64,000 nt of DNA from positions 53,138,066 through 53,202,065 of the forward strand of contig NC_134400.1 in NCBI RefSeq assembly GCF_050003625.1. The letters run 5' to 3'. The stretch is from Haematobia irritans (Eukaryota; Arthropoda; Insecta; Diptera; Muscidae). Under the pieces are notes generated by a model, which was not told the origin of the DNA, did not search any database, and was given only the letters and a program-made list of their open reading frames with translations. A program made the translations under genes and the position numbers. Below are positions 32,827-44,560 of this stretch, one piece after another (position 1 is the stretch's first letter; every line of letters starts with the position of its first letter).

Positions 32827-33846
32827 ATGCCGTCCAAGCAACAAGAGCAGCGTATCAAAATTTTGCTCGCGCATCGCGAAAATCCGAGCTACTCGCACGC
32901 AAAGCTGGCTAAATCGCTAAAGGTTGCCAAATCAACCGTTACAAATGTAATTAAATTGTTTGGGGAACGTTTGTCATCAGCCAGGAAGTCTGGATCGGGG
33001 GGAAATCGAAAACCGGAAGCCGCTGAGACGACAAAGAGAGTTGCCGGTAGTTTCAAGCGAAACCCTAACCTCTTTCTCCGAGATGCCGCAAATAAGCTGG
33101 GTGTATCGTCTACAACCGTGCATCGAGCCAAAAAACGAGCCGGACTATCGACTTACAAGAAGGTAGTGACTCCAAATCGCGATGATAAACAAAATACGAC
33201 GGCCAAAGCGCGATCCCGGAGGCTGTATACGACGATGCTGACGATGTTTGACTGCGTGGTAATGGACGACGAAACCTACGTCAAAGCCGACTACAAGCAG
33301 CTTCCGGGACAGGAGTTTTATACGGCAAAAGGAAGGGGAAAGGTAGCAGATATTTTCAAGCACATAAAACTGTCAAAGTTCGCAAAGAAATATCTGGTTT
33401 GGCAAGCCATCTGTACCTGTAGCTTGAAAAGCAGCATTTTCATAGCTTCCGGGACTGTCAACCAAGAAATTTACGTGAAAGAGTGTTTGAATAAACGTCT
33501 GCTGCCTTTCCTGAAGAAACACGGTTGTTCCGTACTGTTTTGGCCGGATTTGGCATCTTGCCATTACGGTAAAAAGGCCATGGAGTGGTACGCCGCCAAC
33601 AATGTGCAGGTGGTTCCCAAGGACAAGAACCCTCCCAACACGCCAGAGCTCCGCCCAATTGAGAAATACTGGGCTATTGTCAAGCGGAACCTAAAGAAGA
33701 CCAAAAAAACTGCTAAGGACGAGCATCAGTTCAAGGCAAACTGGCTTTCTGCGGCGAAGAAGTTGGACAAGGTGGCTGTACAAAATCTGATGGCAGGTGT
33801 CAAGCGTGAGGCCCGGCAATTCGGATTTGGAAAAGCGAAAGCCTAA
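32827..33846 (+). CDS. DD37E Tc1-like transposase, intact
   Basis: A 339-residue cut-and-paste transposase, the only uninterrupted DNA transposase in the window. Residues 1-110 carry two helix-turn-helix-type segments (AKLAKSLKVAKSTVTNVIK and LRDAANKLGVSSTTVHRAK) for binding the terminal repeats. The catalytic triad is D148 (VVMDDETY), D241 (FWPDLASC) and E279 (ELRPIEKYW). I count 37 residues between D241 and E279, placing it in the DD37E group known from mosquitoes and other insects. The C terminus is basic (REARQFGFGKAKA). The frame is open for 19 codons upstream, but M1 at 32827 matches the start of the copy at 11922. Its own 5' terminal repeat is missing, so mobility would depend on the two outer 3' repeats. 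Confidence 0.85.
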   Translation: MPSKQQEQRIKILLAHRENPSYSHAKLAKSLKVAKSTVTNVIKLFGERLSSARKSGSGGNRKPEAAETTKRVAGSFKRNPNLFLRDAANKLGVSSTTVHRAKKRAGLSTYKKVVTPNRDDKQNTTAKARSRRLYTTMLTMFDCVVMDDETYVKADYKQLPGQEFYTAKGRGKVADIFKHIKLSKFAKKYLVWQAICTCSLKSSIFIASGTVNQEIYVKECLNKRLLPFLKKHGCSVLFWPDLASCHYGKKAMEWYAANNVQVVPKDKNPPNTPELRPIEKYWAIVKRNLKKTKKTAKDEHQFKANWLSAAKKLDKVAVQNLMAGVKREARQFGFGKAKA

Positions 33847-33975
33847 CTGAATATTTTTCCTGAATTTTATACTAATTGAACTTGAAAAAGAAATTTAATT
33901 TGATTTTTTAAATAAACGATTTCACCGATTTACACGCGTTTTCCCTTGACCAAATTTTGACCGTATCACCCTTTA

Positions 33976-34496
33976 ATCATATAATAGCCCCCATATAAAC
34001 CGATCCAGAGACTTAGTTTTGGAGCCTTGGAGGAGCAAATTTCATGCGAGTCAGTTGAAATTTGCTACATTGTGCTAGTATATGGTCGTTAACAACCATG
34101 CCTAACTAGGTCCATATCGGTCTATAGTTATATATAGCCCTCAGATAAATCGATCCCCAATCACACAAAAATTGGTCCATATCAAGTTCATAATTGTATA
34201 TAGCCCCCATATAAGCGACCCCCATATTTCAATTCTGGCTCTCTACGTACCGTGCAAAAGTCCATGTCGATTCGTAATTATTTGTAGACTTACACCTATA
34301 CATAACTTTTTTGTCCAATATATACCACATATGGACTAACTCACAATTTAGAAAACTATGTTAAGAAGTTTTAAGATACCACAACCCAAGTAATTTGATT
34401 GTGGATGACAGTTTTTCGTAGAAGTTTCAACGCAATCCATGGTGGAGGCTACATAAGATTTGGCCTGGCCGAACTTACGCCCGTATATACTTGTTT
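33976..34496 (+). mobile_element. DINE family A, 3' half
   Basis: Family A units lead into GCAATCCATGGTGGAGGCTA, a hairpin variant (TTTGGCCTGGCCGAA) and the terminus TATACTTGTTTT. The 5' half is absent. Confidence 0.7.
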
Positions 34497-34926
34497 TTAA
34501 TAAAGAAGTAGGCTCTGCTGTAAAAATCAGTAAAAATTTGAAATTGAAAAAATATAAAATTTTTGTCATACCAGTCTGCGAGCTGGAATTAGATCAGGAC
34601 CAAGAGACCGGTGATCGTCTTACAAATGTTCGAGAAATAAAAATGTGAATTCGGTCACCATGTAATAATATTGGGAGCCAAATCAATTGGAAGTTGAATC
34701 ATCTTCTATATTTATGGGATATATTGTCCAAATTAGTGATGCGTACTGATAAGAGGGTAACATTTAGACCCCAGTCCTCACGTCTTAGCCAAGCTGACTA
34801 AAATTAAAAAATAAATTAGCTCTTGGGCGCCAAAAAGTAAAATCCTGTGTCAGTTTCTAGTCCAAATGCTCCATGTGAGCCCTTTTGTATTCCAAGGAAT
34901 AAACAGAAGCAAATTTCGTTTGTTTT
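34497..34926. other. Unassigned sequence
   Basis: A short open stretch near 34500-34648 ends KYKIFVIPVCELELDQDQ and RLTNVREIKM. It has protein-like composition but no recognised family or start, so I do not call a gene. Confidence 0.3.
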
Positions 34927-35955
34927 TATACCCTTCACCACTACTGTGGTACAGGGTATAATAAGTTTATGCATTTGTATGTAACGCCAAGAAATAATTG
35001 TCATAGACCCATCTTTTAGTATACCGATCGGCTTAGAATTAAATTCTGAGTTGATTTAGCGATGTCCGTCTGTCTGTCCGTCTGTCTGTATATGTAATTT
35101 TGTGCACAAAGTACAGGTCGCAGTTTAAGTCCGATCGTCTTCAAATTTGACATAACGTCTTTCTTCGGGTAGAAGACAATCGCTATTGATTTTGGAAAAA
35201 ATCGGTTCAGATTTAAATATAGCTGCCATATATAGTTATCACCGATTTGATCATAATTCACGTATTTATGAACCGACGTTCTTCAAATTTTGCACATCTG
35301 AATGTTTTATTAGTCCCGTAAAAACTGCCAAATATCAGCTAAATCGGTTCAGATTTATATATAGCTCTCATATATATCTTTCGTCCGATTTGGACTTATA
35401 TGGCCCCAAAAGCGAGAGTTTTGCCCTGATTTGCTTCAAATTTTGCACAACGAGTACGTTTAATAGTATCGTTAATTGTGCCACATTTAGTTGAAATCGG
35501 TTCAGATTTAGATATAGCTCCCATATATATCTTTCGTCCGATTTGGATTTATACGGCCCCAAAAGCCAGAGTTTTGCCCTCAGTTGCTTGAAATTTTGCA
35601 CAAAGAGTACGTTTTATAGTATCATTAATTGTGCAAAATTTAGTTGAAGTCGGTTCAGATTTAGATATAGCTCCCATATATATCATTCGCCCGATTTGGA
35701 CTAATATGCCCACAGAGGCAAAAGTTTTACTCTGATTTACGTGAAATTTTGCAGAGGGAGTAGAAGTGAACTTGAAACTTTGCACAGGCAGTAGAATTAA
35801 GGTTCTGCATATGCGTGTTTATTTTGGTTGAAATCGGTTCAGATTTTGATATAGCTCCCATATATATCTTTCGCCCGATTTTCCGTCATATGACCACAGA
35901 GGTCAAAGTTGTTATCCGATTTACGTGAAATTTTGCACAGGGAGTAGCAGGGGAG
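34927..35955 (+). mobile_element. DINE family B, 5' end and 153-bp units
   Basis: It starts TTATACCCTTCACCACTAC, then ACAGGGTATAATAAG and the core with GTCCGTCTGTCTGTCCGTC (35066-35090). Units start at about 35343, 35496 and 35649, exactly 153 bp apart. The 3' end is replaced by a family A fragment. Confidence 0.8.
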
Positions 35956-35956
35956 A

Positions 35957-37471
35957 CGTAGTTTTGGAACCTTGGAGGAGCAAATTTCATGCGAGTCAGT
36001 TGAAATTTGCTACACCCAGAAAAAAGTGCCTTCGAAACTAAAGGAAAAATTTTTCATCAATATAGTTTATCCATTTTATTTCCATTAAGGTAAAATTTTG
36101 TGAGAAATAATAAAATTTACTCGTTTCAGTAAAAATATCCTATACTGTAAGCAGTTAGGAATAGTTCATTAACTAGAATAAGGCATGGAATTTTACTCAT
36201 ACTATTTTCTTCGCTGGGTATAAGAATTTACTACTGAACAAGAAAATGTTATTCACCGATAACAAAGCATTCGTAAAAATAAACAAAACCCGAACTAAAA
36301 CCAAGTTTCCTCAAAATTAGTAAAATTTCTTATAAAATGATAATTGCGACTTCCTTTATAATAGAAAGTTTTTCATACATACGAACAACACTTGGCATAG
36401 AAAAATATTTTAGTTCATTCGTACTAAGAAGTATGCAATCCAATCAAAACTTAAGGAAACACACTTGTTAGAATATAGGAAATTTTCCTATTTTTCTATT
36501 GTCTACCTGTAATCGATACCTGTCATCGCAATCGATGTGTTTGCGCGTGGGTGTAATCGATATGTTTGCGCGTGGGTTGTTTTTTTAGTTGGAATCGCGT
36601 TGTTGTGGTATACGGAAAGATTGTTAAAAAATAATATTGTAAAATAATATAATAAATAACAAATAAAATATATAAAATATTTATTATTTTAAATTAGTGA
36701 GAAAAATTTTCGTTTTTTGAAAATAAATCTATCAATGTTCGTGATGGTATATAAAGAAAGAAAACACCAGCAGAATAACAACCCTTTCATTTGTCTTCAT
36801 TTTGGAATCTTCAATTATCAGGTAATATTCAGTGACGCTAACCTTTTGTAACAAAAATGGTTTATGATTTTTTATATTTGTAGGTATTGAAATTGTAAAA
36901 GGAGGACAAAATCGTTAGGCAGCAACTTATTAAAAGTGAAAAGTACAAGAAGAAGAAAAAGTGCGTTTTACAGTTGATAATATCACATGGAAATTGGAAA
37001 CAGCGGAATAATAAACTAATATTTCAAGGAGATTCGATGCTGTTGATTCTTAATAAGTATATTCAATGTATTAATAAAACATGTCTTTTATTGAAGATAA
37101 AATTGCTCATATAAATAAATAAAATTGTATTTAAAAACGAAGGTAAGCAGTTCTAATTAAGAAGTAAAAGTTTTACCACAAATGTGTAAGATTTGTCCAA
37201 ATGAATGAAAAAATTTCAATAAAATCATTCCATATATGAATTCAAATCAGTTAATTTTTTCCATTCTGTAGTATAGTGGTACATAAATATAGGAAAATGT
37301 TAACTAATATATGGAATGCATTATACCTAATTTCTACGAAAATCACATCGTTCAAACAAATAAAAATGTCTTTGGCGCTATACGAAGTTCAACTTTCTTC
37401 ACAATGAGTTCATTTTAACTTAAAGAAGGGGTCACTTTTTTCTGGGTGTACATTGTGCTAGTATATGGTCG
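35957..37471 (+). mobile_element. Small DINE A fragment split by a TIR element
   Basis: 35957-36012 and 37449-37471 join to the sequence found intact at about 34010-34093 (TTTGCTACATTGTGCTAGT). Confidence 0.75.
36013..37448. mobile_element. TA-flanked 1.4-kb TIR element, no transposase
   Basis: Both ends carry the perfect 16-bp inverted repeat CACCCAGAAAAAAGTG, with TA at 36011-36012 and 37449-37450. The interior has a direct repeat around 36533-36583 (TGTTTGCGCGTGGG twice with ATCGAT motifs), an intron-like pair (CAG|GTAATA near 36820 and TTTGTAG near 36884) and AATAAA signals near 37074-37130. No frame encodes a recognisable protein. Confidence 0.75.
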
Positions 37472-38628
37472 TTTTTTATTTTAACGATTCACTATGCTTC
37501 TTTTGAAAAAATACAAACAATTGCATGATTTATTCTACGGAAAAACTCCACAAAAGCATCCAAATATATGGAAATTCCACCAAATCCCCGACTCAAAAAT
37601 TTCGACCCCAAACCAAGAAAAAATATCCCTAACTTGGGAAAATACCCAGTACAAGTCGGTGTCCAACACTTTTTTACAGTGTATGCAACTACTAATTTTT
37701 GTCGCATTGTTTTGTGTCCAATAGCTGTGAATGATGTGAGAGCTCATGTTACGAAATCAAACGCCGAATGGACGGAATGATGAAAAATGCTGCCACAAAA
37801 GAAAACAAAAACTGTCACTCATGCAAAGTCAACGTCAACAACTTTGATAGGCACAATGAATGGTGTTGATTGTGGTCACTCAATTCCTCTTGGTTGGAAC
37901 TGGAGGAACGGACGACAAACAATATCAGATATGGGAAATTAGAAACTCTGTTGCCAGTGAATGTCGTACACTAAATCGCAGCACACAATGCCCTACATAG
38001 TGCAACATTGTAGAGGGCAAAATGCCATGCCATGCGATAGAATTCGTTGAACTCATTGACTGATTCTAACATAGATATTTGATCACCAACTATTGTATCA
38101 CAATGGATTGAATAGTCGTCTATGAAAGCCTTAAATATTGGGCAATCACTAACCAAACCTTAATTAGATATTGGGATTTGAAAGAGATACGATGACCACC
38201 TGTTTGCCATAAACCATTAACAAATGGTGGAAAAATGAAAAGTTTATTGTTTTACAAACATAAGTTGAGTTTCTCAAACATTAAAAGTAAAATTCATTCA
38301 AACTCTCTCGCTAGTTATTACTGTAAAAGTACGCGAACAGACCTACAACATGTATCGAGTTTTATTAATTCTGCAGTTTTATTGCAGCTCCAATTGCTGC
38401 GCTATGTTCAGTGCATTTATTTTTCGCTATGTCGCCATTTCTTCTGTTTTATCCGGGCAAACGAAAAACGTAAATTTCCAAAACTACCACAAAACACATC
38501 AACAGTTTTAGGTAGCAAATAAATGTGTGAGTGTGTGTGACGACATGAGAGTGTGCCTTGCTTTTTGGCCCATTATGCCGACGGTGGGAGGCGCAATGCA
38601 ACGGAGAAATTTTATCATGTAAATATGA
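37472..38628. other. Unassigned, possibly single-copy sequence
   Basis: Only short frames on both strands, none with recognisable motifs. A GTGTGTGTG tract near 38524-38540. Confidence 0.4.
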
Positions 38629-38806
38629 ACGAAATTTCGGTCAGGCCGAATCGTATGTACCCTCCACTTTGGATTGCGTACAAACTTCAACTAAAGACTG
38701 TCGTCTATAATCGAAATACTTTGGTTGTCGTGACAATTGCCGGTGGCAAGGCATCTTAAAAATTCTTAACATTGTCTGTCATATTGCCAGAAAGAAAGAT
38801 ATGGAG
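38629..38806 (-). mobile_element. DINE A 3' end fragment, abutting a second copy
   Basis: TTTCGGTCAGGCCGAA hairpin remnant, then GTACCCTCCACTTTGGATTG. It is followed at 38807 by another complete family A terminus in the same direction. Confidence 0.7.
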
Positions 38807-40020
38807 AAACAAGTATATACGGCCGTAAGTTCGGCCAGGCCGAAGCTTATGTACCCTCCATCATGGATTGCGTAGAAACTTCATCTATGCACTGCCATCC
38901 ACAATCGAATTACTTAAGTTGCGGTAACGCTTGCCGATGGAAAGGTATCTTAAAACCTCCTAACACCATCTTCTAAATTGTATGTAAGTCCATACGTGGT
39001 ATATATTAAATCAAAAAAGATCGATCCAATACGTATATAATTCAGTTTGACAAAGAGGACATACAATTTTGACAAAATTTTCTACAGAAATAAAATTTTA
39101 ACAAAATTTTCTATAGAAATGAACCGATATGGACCAATTTTTGTGTGATTGGACCAATTTTGGTATGGTTGTTAGCGACCATATACTAACACCACGTGCC
39201 TAATTTGAACCGGATTGGATGAATTGTGCTCCTCCAAGAGGCTCCGGAGGTCAAATCTGGAGAATGTTTTATATGGGGGCTATATATAATTATGGACCGA
39301 TATGGACCAATTCTGGCACGGTTGTTAAAGATCATATACTAACACCATGTTCCAAATTACAACCGGATTGAATGAAATTTGCTTCTCTTGGAGACTTCGC
39401 AAGCCAAATCTGGGGATCGGTTTATATGGGGGCTATATATAATTATGAACCGATGTGAACCAATGTTTGCATGGTTGTTAGAGACCATATACCAACATCA
39501 TGTACCAAATTTCAGCCGGATCGGATGAAATTTGCTTCTCTTTTAGGCTCCGCAAGCCAAATCTGGAGATCGGTTTATATGGGGGCTTAATATAATTATG
39601 GGCCGATGTGGTCCAATTTTTGCATGGTTGTTAGAGACCATATACCAACACCATGTACCAAATTTCAGCCGGATCGGATGAAATATGCTTCTGTTAGAGG
39701 CTCCACAAGCCAAATCTGAGGGTCCCTTTATATGGGGGCTATACGTAAAAGTGGACCGATATGGCCCATTTTCAATACCATCCGACCTACATCGATAACA
39801 ACTACTTGTGCCGAGTTTCACGTCGATAGCTTGTTTCGTTCGGAAGTTAGCGTGATTTCAACAGACGGACGGACGGACGGACGGACATGTTTAGAACGAC
39901 TCAGAATTTCACCACGACCCAGAATATATATACTTTATGGGGTCTTAGAGCAATATTTCGATGTGTTACAAACGGAATGACAAAGTTAATATACCCCCAT
40001 CCTATGATGGAGGGTATAAA
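38807..40020 (-). mobile_element. DINE family A, complete
   Basis: Hairpin TTCGGCCAGGCCGAA (about 38831), subterminal repeat, short minisatellite, about three units of about 153 bp, GGAC tract (39865), core, and the end CCTATGATGGAGGGTATAAA. Confidence 0.8.
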
Positions 40021-41454
40021 AAGATCGATCCAATACGTATTTAATTCAGTTTGACAAAGTAGACATAAAATTTTGACAAAATTTTCTACAGAAAAAAAAT
40101 TTTAACAAAATTTTCTATAGAAATAAAATTTTCACAAAATTTTCTATAGAAATAAAATTTTTGACAAAATTTTCTATAGAAATAAAATCTTGGTAGATTA
40201 TTTTTGGCTCGAGTGGCAACCATGATTATGAACCGAATAAAATTTGAACAAAATTTTCTATAGAAATAAAATTTTGACAATGATGAAAATTTTATTATGA
40301 ACCGAATAAAATTTTAACAAAATTTTCTCTAGAAATAAATTTTTGACAAAATTTTCTATAGAAATAAAATTTTGGTAGATTATTTTTTGCTCTAGTGGCA
40401 ACCATGATTATGAACTGATATGGACCAATTTTTGTGTGATTGGACCAATTTTGGTATGGTTGTTAGCGACCATATACTAACACCACATTCCTAATTTGAA
40501 CCGGATCGGATGAATTTGCTCCTCCAAGAGGCTCCGGAGGTCAAATCTGGAGAACGTTTTATATGTGCGCTATATATAATTATGGACCGATGTGGACCAA
40601 TTTTTGCACGGTTGCTAGAGACCATATACCAATACCATGTACCAAATTTCAGCCGGATTGGATGCAACTTGCTTCTCTTTGAGGCTTCGCACGCCAAATC
40701 TGGAGATCGGTTTATATGGGGGCTATATATAATTATGGACCGATGTGGACCAATTTTTGCATGATTGTTAGAGACCATATACCAACACCATGTACCAAAT
40801 TTCAGCCGGATCGGATGAAATATGTTTCTCTTAGAGGCTCCACAAGCCAAATCTGGGGATCGGTTTATATGGGGGCTATATATAATTTAAGGACCGATAT
40901 GGACCAATTTTTGCATGGTTGTTAGAGACCATATACCAACATCATGTACCAAATTTCAGCCGGATCGGATGAAATTTGCTTCTCTTTGAGGCTCCGCAAG
41001 CCAAATCTGGGGATCGGTTTATATGGGGGCTATATATAATTATGGACCGATGTCGACCAATTTTTGCATGATTGTTAGAGACCATATACTAACACCATGT
41101 ATCAAATTTTAGCCGGATCGGATGAAATATGCTTCTGTTAGAGGCTCCACAATCCAAATCTGAGGGTCCCTTTATATGGGGGCTATACGTAAAAGTGGAC
41201 CGATATGGCCCATTTTCAATACCATCCGACCTACATCGATAACAACTACTTGCGCCAAGTTTCAAGTCGATAGCTTGTTTCGTTCGGAAGTTAGCGTGAT
41301 TTTAACAGACGGACGGACATGCTTAGATCGACTCAGAATTTCACCACGACCCAGAATATATATACTTTATGGGGTCTTAGAGCAATATTTCGATGTGTTA
41401 CAAACGGAATGACAAAGTTAATATACCCCCATCCTATGATGGAGGGTATAAAAA
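40021..41454 (-). mobile_element. DINE family A, tandem partial duplicate
   Basis: It restarts at GATCGATCCAATACGTAT as inside the preceding copy. It repeats the minisatellite (40050-40380), about four units, the core and the same end (ATGATGGAGGGTATAAAA). The hairpin end is not repeated, so this is a tandem partial duplication. Confidence 0.75.
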
Positions 41455-41689
41455 TGTCGAATTAAATACCTACTTAAACCACTTTAGTTATTGACCGTTT
41501 TATATAGACTGAAAGACGCTTGCTGGGTTCCAAAGATTTTGTCTTTACACTAATGATTTTGAATTGATTCCGAGGTAGATAATTGTAATTCTCTCTCAAA
41601 TTTGAGATTTCCGTACTTGATGATAGGAAACAAATCTTAAGATATATAATCAATAGGACCAATATAGACAAACATTTTTAGATTTTCAA
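41455..41689. repeat. Short repeat copy and unassigned sequence
   Basis: 41523-41600 matches the short repeat GGTTCCAAAGATTTTGTC ... GATTCCGAG. The remainder is unassigned. Confidence 0.4.
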
Positions 41690-44190
41690 TATAAATAAAA
41701 TCTTGAGAAACTTATGAAAACATTGTTAACATCTTCGATTGAAATCAAATTTTCAGAAATTTTTCCGTAGAAAAAATTGAGAATTTTGAAAGTGAAATAA
41801 AAGTTTCGGCATAGAAAAAAGTTGAGTAAATTTTCTATAGAAATAAAATTTTCAGAAAATTTTCTGTAGACATACAATTTTCAGAAAATTGACTATAGAA
41901 ATAAAATTTTCAAATAAAATTTTCAAAAAAATTTCTATAGAAATACAATTTTCAAAAGATTGTATGCAGAAATTTTGAGAAAATTTTATATATATAAATA
42001 AAATTGTCAGTAAATTTTTATAGAAATTAAATTTTATCTAGAAATAACATTTTCTGTAGAAATAAGATTTTGAGAAAATATTCTATAGAAATAAATTTTC
42101 AGGGAAAAAACTGAGAAAATTTTCCATACAAAAAAATTCAGTAAATTTTCTTTAGAAATAATATTTTGAGAAAATCTTCCAATAATTGTCTACAGAACTT
42201 AAATTTTCAGAAAACTTTTTATAGGTAAGAACTGAGAAAATTTTCTACATAAATACAATTTTGAAAAAGTTTTCTATTGAAATAAACTTTTGAAAAATTA
42301 TTCTATAAAAATAAAAATTTCTACGGAAATAACATTTTGAGCACATATTCTGTAGAAATAAAATTTTCAGTAAATTTTAGGTAGAAATAAAATTGAGGAA
42401 AATTTTATGTAAAATTTTAAAGAAATTTTCTATAAGCAAAAATTATCGGAAAATTTTCTATCGAAATAAAATTTTCTATAGAAATAAATTAGGAAAATTT
42501 GCTAAATTTTGAAATAGCTTGCCACATATCTAAAATTTTGGGAAAATTTTCTATAAAAATAAAATTTTTGGAAAGTTGTCTTCGGAAAAATTTCTGTAGG
42601 AATACATTTTGAGAAAATTTTGTATAGAAATAAAATGTTCAGAACATTTTCATAGAAAAAAAAGAGAAAATTTTCGATAGAAAGAAAAGGATAAATTAAC
42701 CAACAGAGGAAACGTATGTTTGTCAAATTTATTAGGGTAAAGCTCCTTAGATTTATGAAAGCAAAGTCGACTATCATACATCTTTTTTCGGAAGGTGCGA
42801 GTATAATTGACATTGTTTAATGAATTACCCGAATTTATTCTGATAATTGGTGGGTAGTTTCGCTGCAAGTAGCACTTAAAGAAATTAAGTGCACTAAATA
42901 AATTTTAATGCTATGTCATTTTAATGCATTTTAATGTTATGTCAATACTTGTCCTATACGCGTTTGGTTCGAGTATTAAACTAATCTGGTAAATAGTTCG
43001 ATTTCCTCAGTAGCTATTTTCCTACAATTTATAATCTTTGGTTTAGTCAACGTGTGGTTTCAAGTTGAAATCAAAACAAAAAAAGTGTCTGAAATGAAAA
43101 CAACAAAAGTGATTGAAGAAGAAGTAAACACTAACAAAACAAATAAAAATTAAATTTTGTTTAAGATAAAATTTTGAGAAAATGTAGAAATAGAATTTCC
43201 GAAAATTTGGAAAAATTCTATAAACAAAAATTTCAGAAAATGTTCTATCGAAATAATGTTTTGAGAAAACTTTCCATAGAAATAAAGAAATTAAATTTAA
43301 AAAAAAAAAATTAATAGAAGTAAAATTAAAAAAAAAAATCTTTTGGAATGACATTAACGAAAACTTTCTATACAAAATACAGAAAATATATAGAAATTTC
43401 CTGTACTAAGACAATTTTCCAAATTTTGAGAAAACTTTCCATAAAAATAAAATTGTGAAAACTTTTTCTGCAGAAATAAAATTTTGAGTAAACTTCTATA
43501 GAAATAAAATGTTGAGAAAATTTTCTATAGAAATAAAATTTATGAAAATTTTCCATAGAAAAAAAAAACTGAGAAAATTTTCCAACCAATTTAAAAAAAT
43601 ATTGCCAATAGAAACAAACCATTAAGAAACTGAAAAATAAACAAATAAAAATATAACATTTTGATAAAATTTTCTGGAGAAATAAAATTTCCAAACAAAC
43701 AAATATTTTACAAAATTTTCTATCTTAATTTTATTTTTTTGAAATAAAGTCAAAACAATTTCCAAATTTTGAGAAGATTTTCTATAGAAATAAAGAAATT
43801 AAATTTTCAGAAAATTTTTCTACAAGAATAAAATTGTGAAAAACATTTTCTGTAGAAATAATATTTTCAAAAAATTTTGATTAGAAATAAAGCATTTAAA
43901 CATTTTCTATAGAAACAAAATATTGAGAAAATCTTCTACATAAATAATAAAACTTTTCAGAAATTTTCTTTTGAAATAACATTAACAAAAAAATTTTCAT
44001 ACAAACAAATTTTTAAGAAACCTTCTTTAAAAAGAAATGCAGAACATTTTCTATCCAAATAAAATGTTCTATAGTAATAAAATTTTGAAAACTGATTCTG
44101 TAGAAAAAAAAATTTGAATAAATTTTCTATAGAAATAAATGTTTGAGAAATTTTCTACAGAAATAATATTTTGAGAAAAATTTCTATAGA
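41690..44190. repeat. 2.5-kb degenerate 29-bp minisatellite
   Basis: Dozens of diverged copies of a unit like TTTTCTATAGAAATAAAATT plus a short GAGAAAA/GACAAAA spacer. In the cleanest region (59206-59380) the period is exactly 29 bp. An unrelated stretch (about 42690-43090) interrupts the array. Frames such as FYRKFSQNFISIENF are by-products of the repeat. Confidence 0.85.
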
Positions 44191-44199
44191 AATAAAGAA

Positions 44200-44560
44200 A
44201 CCACTGACAAACCCTTGGAGCAAAAGACGGCACTTGCAGCACATTGCACTTTAACAGGACACAAACCAAACCTTAAGGACGTAGATATTTTGACGCAAGA
44301 AACCAACTATAAGAGGAGATTTACACTGGAGATGTTACATATTATAAATGTACCTACAGATAGACGGATGAATTTTAAGACTGATACAGACCATTGTGCA
44401 CATATTTATAGAAATATTGTACACAAATATATCAAATTAGCCTTTAGTTGTAAATTTACTCGTTTGCGAATAAGTTCATTGTTCTTTACTTCTAAAAGTA
44501 ATTATCAATATTTTTGGATTTTGATATATATTATTGTTTATTAATGTGTAAAATGTTCTC
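44200..44560 (+). pseudogene. Penelope-like element endonuclease fragment
   Basis: The frame reads KTALAAHCTLTGHKPNLKD, then VDILTQETNYKRRFTLEMLH. This pattern (AxHxxxTGHxPxxxxVxIL ... NYxxRxxLEMLHI) is what I know from the C-terminal GIY-YIG nuclease of Penelope-like retroelements. It is only a C-terminal piece and there is no RT nearby in the same family. Family assignment is from motif memory. Confidence 0.5.

Larger units (their letters stand above)
31702..33973. mobile_element. Head-to-head DD37E composite with two 3' TIRs
   Basis: A 2272-bp unit with TA at 31700-31701 and 33974-33975. Both outer ends are the 3' terminal repeat of a DD37E element (AAGGGTGATACGGTCAAAAT). The two copies meet near 32730-32737, where both lack their 5' terminal repeat. 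The arms are nearly identical, so the unit is an inverted repeat of about 1 kb arms with almost no spacer. Confidence 0.85.

Noticed and set aside
11904..33846. Overlapping frames on both strands of the DD37E copies
   Set aside because: They are shadows of the transposase frame and repeat identically in each copy.
38235..38522. 95-codon forward frame
   Set aside because: Low complexity, no family motif, no splice or start context. The length is possible by chance.
41690..44190. Several reverse-strand frames rich in FYRKFSQNFIS
   Set aside because: They are translations of an AT-rich 29-bp minisatellite. The period is not a multiple of three and frames break constantly.
41690..44190. CRISPR-like array of short repeats
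   Set aside because: Units are contiguous and degenerate without unique spacers, and the sequence is of insect origin.
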